A stretch of 64,000 nt of DNA from Nyssa sinensis. Taxonomy: Eukaryota > Streptophyta > Magnoliopsida > Cornales > Nyssaceae. The notes beneath the pieces were generated by a model. That model worked only from the letters and a program-made list of their open reading frames with translations, did not search any database and had not been told where the DNA came from. The stretch covers positions 11,376,387-11,440,386 of the forward strand of contig CM018051.1 of the NCBI GenBank assembly GCA_008638375.1, written 5' to 3'. The translations under genes were made by a program, and so were the position numbers. Each line of letters starts with the position of its first letter. Within the stretch, counting starts at the first letter, position 1. This document shows, piece after piece, positions 1 through 18,664 of the stretch.

Positions 1-1212
1 TCCCAATGTTGTATTAAAAAAGGAGGAAACTATGCAATTATTAACTAAAATATCATGATTGTAATAAGTATCATGATTTATATTTAGTAAAATATAAAAA
101 ATATTACACTTATAATAACAATTGTGATTTATATGCAATAAAATATCACAATTATGGTAAAATCGGATCACTATCACACTCTCTTTTTAGCCAGAGGATT
201 TGGAAAAAAAGTCATGCATGTGTTAAAAGTAGTATGAAGAAATTTTATAATCATACACATGAGTTTCAAACATATGATATAAATAATATCATGATAATTC
301 TCAAATTTAAAATATAAACCAAATGTCAGAATTTGATTTACATTACCATGAAATTTTTTCATATTATTTTATCACTAGACTTTTTTTTTAAAAAAATTTT
401 TCATTGTAAAAGAAATTATGCAGTTATCATTAATTAAAATCTTATGGTTATGATAGAAATAGTGACTCATATTTAGTAAAATATCAAAATTATAATTTAT
501 AAATCAATACAATACCACAATTGTGATAAAATCATGATTTATATTGAGTTATTATCATGATTATAGGAAAAGACACTACTTGACTCTAAACAAGAGTAGA
601 GGAACATTTCCTTAACCAGTATCATAATTTTAATTATACGACTTGTATATATATAAAATATTATGTGATCATTTAATTTTAATTAAAAAATAAAAATTAA
701 TTGAAATAAAAAAATACATTTACATTACATGTGTAAAAAATTATGATTAAAATATGGAAAAAAAGTTATGGTACATAATTTGGCGCAAGTATTGATCTAT
801 AGTAAAAATCTAATCAAGAACAATTATGTCATTTTTGGTAAAGAGGAAAGGCCTCACAGATAGAACAAACAGGAGAGCCATGACGAAAAAAGGCAGTAAT
901 TGTAAATTTGAACAAGAGAGAGATGAGGCTAGAAATTTTATAAGAATTGATGAAATCCCATCCATGGACTCAACTAACTGGTACAGATAATAATGAAGTT
1001 TCCAAGATCAAAGCCATCATAGCATAAATGACAGAATGACTTTTATGTAGTTTGGTTAATCTTAAATCTAGAAGAAAAAAACTTGCAGTTGGGGATGGTG
1101 ACATCACAACTGCCGCATGTTGGGAAAAATTCCTTGGTATGAATACGATCCCTCCCATGGGCCATGAATCTGCAAGTGCAAGCTAAGCTTTGTATCTTCT
1201 TTGCTCTTCCAC

Positions 1213-1214
<2 letters not shown>
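1..1214. other. AT-rich spacer upstream of NEK5, no gene seen
   Basis: This stretch is strongly AT-rich and has many short, imperfect repeats of the kind 'aaaatatcatgattatgat'. The only open frames are about 60 codons long and have low-complexity translations. It probably includes the distal promoter of the kinase gene downstream. I see no transposon ends in it. Confidence 0.6.
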
Positions 1215-1248
<34 letters not shown>

Positions 1249-1262
1249 TTTTCCCTTCATCA

Positions 1263-1306
<44 letters not shown>

Positions 1307-1374
1307 ATTGGTAAATAATCCACTTTTTATTTACCTTACTAGTGTGATGTTACTTTACTGAATTTGTCTTCTCA

Positions 1375-1406
<32 letters not shown>

Positions 1407-1512
1407 CCCACTTTTTTTTTTCTATCTGGTGTACTCAATTTTTCTCAATTAACTATGATTTATTGTACCACTGCTTTACTCGAGTGTGTCTTCCCACCTC
1501 TCTCTCTCTTTC
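1215..1512 (+). repeat. (CT)n microsatellites in the NEK5 promoter/5' leader
   Basis: Four CT tracts are present, at about 1215-1245, 1266-1303, 1381-1406 and 1499-1509. CT-rich tracts just upstream of plant genes often lie in the core promoter or 5' UTR and, read as GA repeats, can be bound by BBR/BPC GAGA-binding proteins; whether that happens here is inference. A probable 5'-UTR intron follows, with donor GTAAGA at 1733 and acceptor TTTTGTAG ending at 1828, eight bases before the start codon. Confidence 0.7.
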
Positions 1513-1835
1513 TCATTGTAGCTTGGTATCATAATTATGGCAAGTAGCTTTATTCAAGTTCATGTTACCCTACTTATAAGAATCCTCAAAAGCCATTTGA
1601 ACTTCAATTATATCAAGAATCATTATATGGAAGCTTTTGCTCATTAATTTCTTCTGTGCAAACAAAAAAAACCTTTCCTGCTCTTCGTTGTTTGCAGGAA
1701 ATTTTGCTATAGAATCAGTAACTTCTTTCTGGGTAAGAACTGGGTGATTTCTGAAGCTGATCCAAATTCCATTCAGAAAAAAATTGGATCTGCCAGTTAT
1801 CTATCTGTAAATTTTTTGCCTTTTGTAGGTCTTCA

Positions 1836-7427
<5,592 letters not shown>

Positions 7428-7741
7428 TCTTCAAGAACTTGGAGAGGGTCTACTTTTTTTTTTCTCCTTCTCCTTCTCCTTCTCCTTTTCCCCTTTTCCA
7501 TAACATTATTGTGAGAAATGGTGTTTTGTCTTGTGTGTTGATATAGAATGTGTTTCTTATAGGCAAACATGTTTTGCAGGTTGTCATGGTTCCATTGGCA
7601 AACATGTTGTTTTAGTGCTTTAATTTGGCACCCAAAAATAAAAAAGGTGGCGGCCCGTTTGTTCATTGTTCCATAAATTATGAAAAATATTTACATTTCA
7701 AAATCTTATAAATTTGTAATTGTTGGGTTAATTAAGCCTTA
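7428..7741 (+). terminator. NEK5 3' UTR and likely polyadenylation region
   Basis: After the TAA stop there is a pyrimidine tract with (CTTCTC)n-like repeats at about 7452-7498. A canonical AATAAA lies at 7637-7642, about 210 bp past the stop. The 3' end of the transcript is inferred from this signal only. Confidence 0.5.
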
Positions 7742-8412
7742 GGCCATGTTTGGTACGAAGAAATGGAATAGAATAAGGATTACTCATATGAGACAAATGA
7801 ATGCTTAGAATAATTTTTAATGCGAAGGAAATACATAAAACAACAAAAACAGGTGTTAACTCGGTTACCTCTTTGGATAAAAAACAATGGAAGCGGAAGA
7901 TGCGGCTTGTATTACTAACTTTTTAGAACACCACAAAGATCCTTGAAAAGCTGCAAGGGATCACCCTCGTCAAATAGGACGGATACAATATCGAGTACTA
8001 TGATGGTTACCCAAGAAGAGTTTCAAAGAGAGTGTCACTCAAAACTTCGCGTGATCATTTGGGAGACTACATATGGATGAATTCATTATGCTTAATCAAT
8101 GTGTATATATTTATATCCCATGACTATAACTTATGGGATAATCGCAAAACTTACGTGATTATATCTAAGTCAGTCAAGCCAATCAGAACGGATAAGAGTT
8201 TTAACCACATATAAACTCTTATCGTAATTATTACGATCTGCACAAATCTTGTGAATGCTAGATGGACTCGGGTCCACGTGACCCAATGTCCAACATAATG
8301 GAATGCCCATTTCATGGAATGAACATTCCCAATCATACCAAACAAGAACAAGGAATGAAAAAGTTCTAATTGACATTTCTAGAATGTCCATTTCACCGTA
8401 CCAAACATGACC
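7742..8412. mobile_element. Tourist-like (PIF/Harbinger) MITE, 671 bp
   Basis: The terminal inverted repeats start GGCCATGTTTGGTACG on the left and, read from the right, GGTCATGTTTGGTACG. The match continues over about 26 bp with few mismatches. Both ends are flanked by TTA (7739-7741 and 8413-8415), the target duplication typical of PIF/Harbinger elements. No transposase frame is present, so it is non-autonomous. It lies just beyond the NEK5 3' UTR. Confidence 0.75.
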
Positions 8413-8547
8413 TTAGTGTGATTTTTCTATAAAAGCACAAGGTTCAAGACAAGCTCAACTAAATTACAGAAATGACTGAAATGTGATTATGAAGATGAAG
8501 TATTTCGTCAACACCTGAAGACTTCAGAATTATTTCAACCAAACAAG

Positions 8548-9374
8548 CAAAGATGGAGCCAGGGGGTGGCTAGGATGGGCCATAACCCTTCCCAAAATAT
8601 GACCAAAAATACTAAAAAGTTCTTAAAATAAAATTTTTCAATCCAAAAAATCTATGATATATTTTTTCTATCCAAAAAGTTGAAAAAAGAAATTTTTAAT
8701 ACAAAAAGTCTAATTACTAATTTTCATCTTAACACAGTTAAAAAGTATTACTGATTATAGTAAAATGACCTTCAAGATATATTTTTTAAAAAAATACTAA
8801 AAAATCTATAAAATAAAATTATCTATCCTAAAAAATCATCACATTTTATAAAGTAAAAAAATATTTTTTAGGCATTCTAGATAAATAAAAAAATGTTATG
8901 TTTTTTTTTTTTTGAATTGAAGAATTTGTTGTATCTATTATTTAGTATTTTTTAAAATGTATCTTGAAGTTTATTTTGGTCTAATCAATAATATTTTTTT
9001 AACGGTGTTAATATAAAAATTAACAATTGAACTTTTTTGTATCGAAAGTTTCCTTTTTGTATCTTTTATATAAAAAAATATATTATGGACTTTTTAAATT
9101 GAAAAAATTATTTTAAGGAATTTTTAGTATTTTTTTCCAAAAAACATTTTATTTGTGAAATTTTGACATTTTGTAAATGAGTTCACTCCAAAAACTTAAC
9201 CCAACCCAATTTTACCCTTTATTTTTATTCCAAAATCTTAACCTAATTCAAAATTTTATCTTAATTCTCTCATATATTTTCTAAAATTTTGGCCGAACTT
9301 AAAAAAATTTCACAAAAATTTTCTCAAAACATTTTTTAATCCCTCCAAAAAAATATTTCCCGACTCCGTCCTTG
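8548..9374. mobile_element. Non-autonomous hAT-like element, 827 bp, with long internal inverted repeat
   Basis: The left end CAAAGATGGAGCC and the right end (read inward CAAGGACGGAGTC) form terminal inverted repeats of the hAT 'CARRGRYGGAGYC' style. The flanks are CAAACAAG (8540-8547) and CAAACAAA (9375-9382), a 7/8 match to an 8-bp target duplication. Inside, about 8606-8800 and 8940-9140 are imperfect inverted copies that could form a hairpin with arms near 200 bp. There is no coding capacity. Confidence 0.7.
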
Positions 9375-9736
9375 CAAACAAAGGCATTAAAACACACATT
9401 GTTATATTTGTTTGGCCTGTACCATTTGGCTTTTTGTTCTCGAAATTCTTCATGCTGATCATATCATGCTATTTGCGTAAATTACATATATGCCAATCAT
9501 CGTCTTTTTTGTTTTTGCCGCTACCTTTCCACCTTATTTACTATATATCTCGCTTAAAATTATTTTATAATTTATATATTTTGTTAAATTAATATTAGTT
9601 TGTTTACAATATATTTATATCTATTTAGAACTATATATATTCTCTGAATTTAATTTATTTGTCGCTTATATATCATTTGTTATATACATGTACATAATTT
9701 ATATTACATCATATTTATAATATATATTTATTGACT

Positions 9737-10050
9737 AGAAAAAATTCTTTGGTCAAACACAATCAAAATAATATGTACTAAATAAAGGGTAAAAGAAAAT
9801 TTTGTAATTCATAATTACTTTTGAATAATTTTTTTATTTTATTTTTTTATTAAAAGAGAGTACTTTTGAAAAATGTTTATCGAACACCCAAAATCACCAA
9901 GAAATTCTTTTATACTATAGAGAAGGTCAAACACAATCAAAATGATATAAACCGAATAAAGAGCAAAAGGAAGTTTTATAGTTCATAATTATATTTGAAC
10001 AATAATTTTTTTTTTTTTGTCAAAAGATTACTTTTGAACGATGTTTACAA
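9737..10050 (+). repeat. Two-copy tandem repeat, about 175 bp unit
   Basis: The block beginning 'ggtcaaacacaatcaaaat' at about 9751 recurs at about 9926. The following 'aataaagggtaaaag' and 'acttttgaa' portions are repeated with mismatches in the same order. It is a simple local duplication. Confidence 0.6.
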
Positions 10051-10787
10051 AAAAAAAAAGGCAAATTACAAAAACACCCCAAAATGAATTTTGAAATACA
10101 TCCGTAGAATATGTCTCACATCGTGAAATGATAAGGTTAATTATCTGGACGTATAATCATGACCCTAAAGTTATGTTTGGTACGATAAAATGGATATTTT
10201 AAAAATATTCATTTCAATTTTTCCTTTCTTATTCTTATTTTGTATAAAACTATTTATTATGTCTGACTAAAAATTATTTTTTATATAAAAATATTACTAA
10301 AAATGAAAACTTTGAAAATAATAGAATGTCCCTCTTTTAAGTCTACATTTTAAAATAAGTTTATCATGTTCCCACTTCTTTGTTGTCGCTCTACAATTGT
10401 TCATTTTATATTCCAAGAATCCTATTTTTGTGAAGAAACATATGCTTACAATTTGAGCCCAATTTTTTTAAAACCCCCTTTCTAATTGGGCATTTCTTTA
10501 TCATAAAAAAATTTGCGTAAAAATGGAACTTTTATAACTTTTGAGAAAATGGTATATTTAAATCAAAATTTCTCGAAAATAAATCCACTTGTGATGAGTT
10601 CCACTTTTGTGAGTCAAATGAATTTTTCCATTTCATTTTATTAATAAAATGAATTGTATGAGATTATAATTAAAATAATGAATAGTTCACTTTTGTACTA
10701 TATTTTTTAGTTAGGCGATCACTTAGGCAATGAGTTAGGTCCATCGACTAGAGTCATCTGAACAATTTGACAACTATAATTAAGATG

Positions 10788-11225
10788 ACTTATTAGTAAG
10801 TGGAGATCCACACGCACCCAAAAACTTCTCATATTAAAAAGAACACGTCAACACACTCTTGCCATTGGAAAACTAAACAATTTCATGTATATATTATGAA
10901 GATTTATAACTAAGCAAGTCACAAAATTTGAGTGACTCACTTTTTTTAATAGGTCATGTGTGGATATTATTAAGAAGGCCCATTACTAAGTGATGGTCCA
11001 CACCTACTCAAAAACTTCTGGTATTAAGCATGTCAACACATTTTTGTAAGTAGATAATTAAACAATTTCATGTATATACATGAAATTATTAAGATTTATG
11101 ACTAAGCAAGTCACAAAGTCTGTATGATTCACTATTTTTAATAAGTCGTTGATAAATATTATTAAGAAGGCTCATTTACTAAGCAGGTAGTCCACACTCA
11201 CCTGAGAAAAACTTTTTGTAATAAA
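10788..11225 (+). repeat. Tandem repeat, about 190 bp unit, 2.3 copies
   Basis: Units start near 10790, 10978 and 11170. Each contains 'actaagtg..gtccacac', 'caaaaacttct', 'caatttcatgtatata' and 'aagcaagtcacaaa' in the same order; the third is partial. No coding sequence is inside. Confidence 0.65.
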
Positions 11226-11523
11226 AAAATAGTCAAAATTTAAAAAATGCAAAAAAAAAAAAACTAAAAGAGGTATTTTTGTCATTTTGAAAAAAAATAA
11301 GGTAGGAGGTTAAACTATAGAAAAAGTAGGCGATATCAATTTTATTTCGAAAATTTCAGGAGAAGTCTTTGTAATTATCAAAAATCTCAGAAGAGTTCAG
11401 TATAATTTACTGAAGAATACTCTTACCTAGAGATCACCTGGATTAATATGGGACTTGCCAGTGTGGGATGGTGTGTTTTGGACACTGTCTCCATCTTTCC
11501 AATTTTAATTTAGATGGTCGTCT

Positions 11524-11750
11524 ATTTTTTTTGATAACCTTGGTATCTGATTTTTTAGATCGATTAATTTAGAAGATCAATTCTCACCGTTTACTAACAG
11601 GAGACCCGATTAAAGTCGGGACGACACTCCGTATAAACTAATCTCAAGAAAAAATAATATCTACTAAATTTTGAACTTGATAACTTTAAAAAATAAACAT
11701 CTGACCCTTACCGTCCACTTAACCTTTCAGTTGCTTCATTGAACCGACAT
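11524..11750 (-). mobile_element. Degenerate SINE copy (minus strand)
   Basis: A poly-T start followed by 'gataaccttggtatctga' and later 'cgattaaagtcgggac' matches the two better-preserved SINE copies at 16549 and 18665 in order and orientation. It is more diverged and its target duplications are not recognisable. Confidence 0.5.
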
Positions 11751-14700
11751 AGATTCCTCACACATTTGCTACCTTGAGCAGTAGTGTATTTGGTGTCTCA
11801 GGACAGGATACCACGTGGTCATTCCATTCTTTAATAATAGGATGACATGTAGCATAAATTTCATAAAAATAATTGAGACATAACTCACCTGGCATTTCAT
11901 ATAATGTTGCATGATATGACCATCGAGGGTACTAAAAATATTTTTTAAATAAACTCGAGAAAACATCTTTTTTGATTAAAATATATAGATGCACTCCATG
12001 AATAACATTTTTTCAAGTCCACCACTTTGTCCATACAAAAATCTATGATTTTTTTTACCGGGTATGAACTATGTAATACCAAAGGACAAATAAAAAAAAG
12101 TAGTGTGCATAGACAGTCATAAAAGATAAATAATAATAATAAAATAATGAATTTAATATCTTCATTGGAGTGTCCAAATCTCAAAAATAATAAATAGAGA
12201 TAATAAATTTTCATATGAGATTACGAAAAGCACACCACATTTACAAGTATTCTAAGATATAAATTTTGGCTCATTATTACATTTATTTGCTGCCATTTGA
12301 GTATATCGAATAGTAACCTTTAATCCTTATACCTTGAAAGCTTCAAGAATTATCAACATAGTCCATAAATCTAGCTAGTTACTTGTATTATTATCATGGT
12401 TTTTTGTCTTTTGATTTCAGACATGCTTTTACTTTGTTGATTGCAGCTACGTTTTGTTAATCGAATTTGGACTTATTTTGTGCTGTATTTTTCTGTGTTA
12501 TATTTTGGTCATTAGCTTCTGTTGCTACCCTGACCATTTGCTGGCAAAGAAAATGCTAGAGATTTGATGTGTTTGGTAACAAAGATAAAATGATGTTTGG
12601 CTATCGCATGTTTGACATGTGAGAAAAAATTTCTGGATTTTCCAAACTTCCCCCACCATTTTCACTTAAGACCCTGTTTGTTTCAAAGAAACTTAACCAC
12701 CTATATCCAATTTGAATAAAAGCATCAGTATCTAAATAATTTTTATTGTCCAAAGCAGATGTTGATTATGCCTAATTCCTTTTTCAAGAAAATAATATTT
12801 TCATGTGACAAAAGTTGTATGCATGCATATGGAATGATAAAATACTTGGTTTATTGCCCAAAATCCTAAAGAAATTATTATTAATATTCTTGCTGTGGGA
12901 TCCAAAGCATCATTTTAATGCTATCACTTTTTTTTTCAACGAAAGTTGTATTATATAATCATGCTTTTACAAGCTAGGAGAGTACTTTACTTTTGGACTC
13001 TAAGAATTATTTTACAAGTCACATGAGTCTCTTAATTCTTGGACCCTAGAACTCAACAAGTGGATCGTAAGAACCCAACAACTATCCTACAATTACAAAG
13101 AATTAAATTACACATTTTTCTAATAGAGAAAGTGAGAATACAACTCATGACTTTTTCATTAAGAAAAATCATTAATTACTAACCAGGCCAGCCCTACTTA
13201 GAAATGTTCTCAAATATATATTCTACAAAAAATATAATATTTAAAGCGAAAATATAATATTTAAAGCATTTAAAAGTCTACATTTTAGTAAGCTTGAAAA
13301 AATGGGCGAGTTTGAACAAATTTGGACGGTTTGTAAACGATTCGGAACAAAATGATTTAAACCCAAATTTGAACCCATTTTAATGAGTCAAAGATGAGCA
13401 GGTCAAATGGGTTGGATCAATTCAAATTCAACCCGTTAACCCATATTTGATCCTCTTTTACATTTTTAATTTTTTTTTAATAAAACAAATATCTCTATTT
13501 TTATTTTATAAAACAAATGTCTCTCATAGTACAAAAAAATATAAAAAATTGATAAAAACAAAAAAAAAAAAATCAATTTTTTAAAGAAAATTTCCAATTG
13601 ATTTTTTGTGTATACTAATCAATTAATGAGAATTTTTTTATTTAGTCAAAAATATTAATTTAATCAATCAATTAATTACATGATGATCGTGCTCAACCAA
13701 GATGCAACTCAAGTTCTTATCGAGAATCTATCAATTTTAATCCTTCTTCTCTAGTTCTTATTTATTAGATAAGATCGATCATGGTATGTTTATGACCCAA
13801 TAAGTGTCTAGAAAAAATCTATCATTACTTTTCTTTAGTAAAATTACAAAATTTTCCCTACTGTTAGTTTTATTGGAGAAAAATTGTGACAATTTTTCTT
13901 TTTTGAAAAAAAATATGTGGGAGGTAAAAATCATTCACCCAAATCTTATTGTTTTTTCATTTAAATTCAAATTTTTTGAAAAAAAAATATTTGTTCTTTT
14001 AAATATTTGGAAAATTTGAGCACAACATTATTTTGGTGATATATTTATTATTTAGTAAGAGAGATTTCTTGAGAATTCCAGCACAATATATATTTTCCCC
14101 TTTTGACTGTTTGGAGAATTCCTTTTGTTTAGGTAATCGATTTTTTTTTTTCTTTTTAGGATGTTGTTTTCAAATATTTTCTTATATTTTTTCTAAAGTT
14201 TTGGAGTTCAAAACTAAAAAAATAATGACTTTGACAATTTCCTAAAATTGATTTCTTTTTCCGGGTTCTCCAACTTTGGTAATTGGTGTTATGTCTGTGT
14301 TCGTGTGTGTACTAGCTTCTTAGGAAAAGAATGTGCAATCCCCCTCGTATGAGATAGGGTTTACAATAAGACTCACTTCTACGAGACCCATCTCATAAGA
14401 GAAATGTACAGTGCAATGAGGAGGATTCGCTTCTTAATTATACTTATGCTGAGGTCATGAGGTCTTGTAGCTTTAGAGTTAAAACACTAAAGTCACTACT
14501 ACTAAACCCATATTTAGTCCAACTATAACCCATATTTTATCTAATTAAGTAATGAGTTATTTCAACTCAGTTCATTGTCAACTCAGTGGGTTTTGATAAA
14601 ATTTATCACTCCTAAATTGTCCGGGTATCCTCTTTATAACATCCTCTAATTGAAAAATGTAACAAGGGGTCCAAGTGATCTTGACAATGTAGAAAATATA

Positions 14701-14783
14701 AGGAGTTAAACCTTCATCCATCTCTCTGCCACACATTAAATTTGAATACTTTGCAATTTATTCATAGCTAGCACAAGGCTGCT
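11751..14783. other. AT-rich spacer, no gene recognised
   Basis: Open frames here are short (up to about 90 codons) with Phe/Lys/Ile-rich translations caused by base composition. Around 13300-13450 there is a degenerate stretch of 'ccatttga/caaatggg' type repeats. I see no transposon ends and no supported gene. Confidence 0.6.
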
Positions 14784-14953
14784 TTTATTTATTCCAGTGA
14801 TCAATTTCAACAAAATTGCTAACTAACTTAAGGAAATAAGACAAAGAAAAGAAGTAAATCAAACAGATCATTTTCTAGAAATGAAAAAAATATAAAAATA
14901 AATAAATCTGAGCACTTCTTTTCTTCACTTGTACCATTTTTTTTTTCCTGAGC

Positions 14954-15154
14954 TCACTGCAAGTAGAGGGTGATGAATGAAAAAATCGAGGCCCCAACCA
15001 AAGAACCAACAATCGGCAAGGTTGCAGCGGATCCACTGGCTGCCCCGGCAGCTGGTCCGGGTGCAGGGGCCATGACTGCCTCGTCAGCAGCCAATGCCGC
15101 ACTCATGGAGGCGGCGGCAATGAGAACAGCGTAGGAGATCTTCTTCATGTCCAT
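14954..15154 (-). CDS. Arabinogalactan peptide (AG-peptide), GPI-anchored
   Basis: The 66-residue product has an N-terminal hydrophobic signal peptide (about 1-22). A short Ala/Pro core follows, containing APAPGPA, whose prolines are expected to be hydroxylated and O-glycosylated. It ends in a hydrophobic tail (about 45-66) typical of a GPI-anchor signal. AG-peptides are secreted to the outer face of the plasma membrane and cell wall. An in-frame ATG lies ten codons upstream (15182-15184), but the residues it adds look like leader sequence, so I start at MDMKK. On the minus strand a TATA box lies at 15281-15290. An AATAAA candidate lies at 14784-14789. The C-terminal [15 protein letters not shown] motif is related to that of the other three AG-peptide genes here. 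Confidence 0.8.
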   Translation of the reverse strand: MDMKKISYAVLIAAASMSAALAADEAVMAPAPGPAAGAASGSAATLPIVGSLVGASIFSFITLYLQ

Positions 15155-15280
15155 GTAGAACTGTCTGGAAATGAGAGAAATCACCTAAACCTGCCTTGGA
15201 GATGAAAAAAGAATTTTTTTTCTTCTTAATCTCCTGTTTTATTTATTGCAGGTCTGAAGAAAGATGAGGGAGGTGGAGAT

Positions 15281-15290
15281 GCTTATATAG
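15281..15290 (-). promoter_or_regulatory. TATA box of the minus-strand AG-peptide gene
   Basis: On the minus strand the sequence reads CTATATAAGC, about 130 bp upstream of the chosen start codon. This is a normal plant TATA spacing that allows for a 5' UTR of about 100 bp. Confidence 0.6.
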
Positions 15291-15299
15291 GAAAAGTTG

Positions 15300-16050
15300 G
15301 GCCTATTTTTAGACGAGAGATGGTAGAGGTTTAAAGATTATGTGGTGCGAAATGTTCATGTTGTAAACGGTTTTTACGTGTATGGTTTCGCATGGTGTTA
15401 GGGTTGGGCAGTTTGTGGATATATGGTGTGGTGGTGCTGAATAATTTGTGGAACAGATTTTGGGTAGCTGTTTGACCAGGCCAAGGCTACAGATAGGACA
15501 CCCATAATCACACACACACACACACACACTGCTATATATATATATAGCAGCTTAATTATTTAAGAGGATTATGATTTAAAAAACTTTAAGACCTATAAAA
15601 ACGGGATAAAAAGTCTGGTGAAAAGATAATATAAAGGAATTCAGTGATCATCCAAATGAAATTTTGATACGGTCATATATTTTAAATTAGAGAATCATCA
15701 TTTATGTCACGTGTCTGATTTTGATATATATGATATAAAAAATTTTCATGTTGCCTTATTAGTGGATTTTTTTTTCCCGTAATAACCTCTACTAACCTAA
15801 TAAAAGATTGAACTCAAAAATTTAAATGTAAACATATATGATTCACACAATTATTGGTAAGGTGTTACGTACTTTTGTGAGATTCGTTATCATCACCTAG
15901 ATTATAGATAAATCGAGTTGTTTATAAACAACATGATGTTCAAATTTTTAAGAAACTCATTCGTGCTTGTTTACCCATTGTATAAATGAAGGTATAATGA
16001 CGAATTTGCATCAAGTCATGTTAAAAGTGGTAGACTTTAATATAAAACTA
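15300..16050. other. Spacer upstream of the AG-peptide gene, no gene
   Basis: It holds a (CA)n tract at about 15509-15530 followed by a short (TA)n tract, then AT-rich DNA. It probably includes the distal promoter of the minus-strand AG-peptide gene. I see no coding sequence. Confidence 0.55.
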
Positions 16051-16548
16051 GCACTAAATAGTCCATATTAGCAAGCCTTAATTACTAAGCTTGTGACCAA
16101 AGCTCAAAGTTGGTAAAATATGAATGAATTAAGCTATGCAACCACACGCTCACACTCAAACATCTTTTATGTCGAATGTTGAGTCTATTTTCAATGTATT
16201 GTCCCCAGACTTCACCTAAGTGGGATTAGCACTGGGTAATGGACTTTTATCTCTTTTAAGTTCCTCTCATCATCCTTAATTAGAATAAATTATTGATTAC
16301 TAGTTGGTTTTTTTATCAGGGAAGTTGCATATCTTTAAGCAGTTGATTCTTCAAAAGATTATTAATTAATAAAACTATTAAGTTATAAATATTAATCTGA
16401 ACTGCGCATGACCTTCAAACACAACCAGGAAGAATTGATCCAGCCTTAAAACCCCGGCCCAACACAAGCCCACACGTCACCATTAAACACCCCAGCCTAC
16501 TCAGGCGTGTTATTCGGCCCATGTTCATCTTAGATGTTCACAACGAAC

Positions 16549-16763
16549 TTTTTTTTTTTGTAACCTGGTATCCGATCGTGGTCGATTAATTCGGAGAATC
16601 AATCCCACTGTCCACTAGCGAAAAGTCTAATTAAAGATGGGACAACGACTCGCATGAACTAGTTCTAATAGAAAGTGACATCTATTGAGTTTTGACCTGT
16701 GACATCGGAAGGACAAAACCCTTAATTACTGTCTACCGTCCTCTTGGCCACCGCCTTGGGGTT
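16549..16763 (-). mobile_element. tRNA-derived SINE, minus strand (unit 1)
   Basis: The insertion is flanked by 15-bp direct repeats, ATGTTCACAACGAAC (16534-16548) and ATGTTCACAATGAAC (16764-16778). It starts with poly-T, which is the poly-A tail on the minus strand. Near its minus-strand 5' end are sequences like pol III boxes: TGGCCAAGAGG (A-box-like) and GGTCAAAACTC (B-box-like). Length is about 215 bp. Confidence 0.75.
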
Positions 16764-17188
16764 ATGTTCACAATGAACATGCTCCAATATTTTAGCATAC
16801 CATTACACTATGCAGGGCCGACTTTACCATAAAGCCAACAAAGCAATCACTTTAGCCCCCACTTAGAGAGAATGTCCCAAATTTTATGTATGTATAGTAT
16901 AATAAAATTAGAAGTCTAGAGTTAATAAAAGTTTAACCCTACAAAAATGTCCCAAATTTTATGTATTTATAGTATAATTAAATTAAAAGTTTAAGGTTAA
17001 TAAAAATCTAACTCTATAAAAAAAGGCCTCATAAAGACTCTATGAAAATGAAATTTAATTCTATTAATAGAGTTTTATTCGTATTGTATTCTTATATTTT
17101 ATTGTTATCTATTTAGATAAAAAATCTATTATTAGAGTTTCATTGAATATACACCTCTCTCTTGTTGGAAAATAATTAAATTTTATAT

Positions 17189-17242
<54 letters not shown>

Positions 17243-18664
17243 GCAAAGTAAAAAATTACATTAATATTGAAAAAATGCCTCATTTAAAATTGTCACTTTA
17301 TTGCTTTAGACGTTCCAATTATATAGAGCCGACCCTGACACTATGCTTGGATAAATGAAAGGGAAAAGAGAAGAAAGTATAACATTAGTTATGAGTGAGA
17401 GGACAGGAGAGGAGAGTGTTATCTCTCTTTCATACTTGGATAACAAATGAGAGAAAGGATAGTATATTTCTCTCATCTTGCTTAGGAATAATAGAAGAAA
17501 GAAAAGGAAATGAGAGGATTATATATATTTTTTACTATTATGCCCCTAAGATAGAAATGTATTTTTATTTTTTCCTTTATAATTTTAAAGTTAAAATCGG
17601 TATTATAAAAAAAATCATTAAAAGCTTTCTCATTTCCTTTGTTTTCGTTCACTTTTAAGAGAAGTCCAAATTGAATAAAATAAGAGTTAAAAAATCCCTC
17701 ACTTTGTCTCCATCCCCTTTCCTTTCCTTCTCACTGATTCTAAACCAAGCATTATTCAAATGATTGAACAAATAGGCTCAAAGATATGAAAATTGAGACT
17801 TGGAGCTTATGATCAAAATAGAATTCAATTCATGAAGTTCTCTTTTTCTCTCTCTTGTTCAATCTTTGACTTAGTTTTTATAGGAATTTCAAGAACATAG
17901 TTGTTAGACATATTTTCATTACAAATCTACCATTAAAAACTAGTCAATTTTAGTCGATTATTCTTTGGATCAATCTGGCAGAACCTTATTGAAAACAATC
18001 ACTACAAGATAGAGTTGAATAATGGAGACAAAATGTTATTTTCATTTCATGTCATTTATGTAAATGTGCCAATTAAATTTATTCTCCATTTACTTAAAAC
18101 ATTAAATATAAATAACAATATACTCCCTATCTGTGTTCATTAAAAATACTTAGAAAAATTAATTACTAAGCACTAAATAGTCCATATTAGCAAGCTTAAT
18201 TACTAAGCTTGTGACCAAAGCTCAAAGTTGGTAAAATATGAATGAATTAAGCTATGCAACCACACACTCACACTCAAACATCTTTTATGTCGAATGTTGA
18301 GTCTATTTTCAATGTATTGTCCCCAGACTTCACCTAAGTGGGATTAGCACTGGGTAATGGACTTTTATCTCTTTTAAGTTCCTCTCATCATCCTTAATTA
18401 GGATAAATTATTGATTAGTAGTTGGTTTTTAATGAGGGAAGTTGCATATCTTTATGCAGTTGATTCTTCAAAAGATTATTAATTAATAAAACTATTAAGT
18501 TATAAATATTAATCTGAACTGCACATGACCTCAAACACAAACAGGAAGAATTGATCCAGCCTTAAAACCCCGGCCCAACACAAGCCCACAGGTCACCATT
18601 AAACACCCCAGCCTACTCAGGCATGTTATTCGGCCCATGTTCATCTTAGATGTTCATGACGAAC

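Larger units (their letters stand above)
9383..11523. other. AT-rich spacer with two short tandem repeats, no gene
   Basis: No reading frame with a believable protein is present. The stretch contains the tandem repeats listed at 9737-10050 and 10788-11225. Around 10165-10200 a motif like 'tatgtttggtacgataaaatgg' resembles one end of the Tourist-like element at 7742, but I could not find a partner end. Confidence 0.6.
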
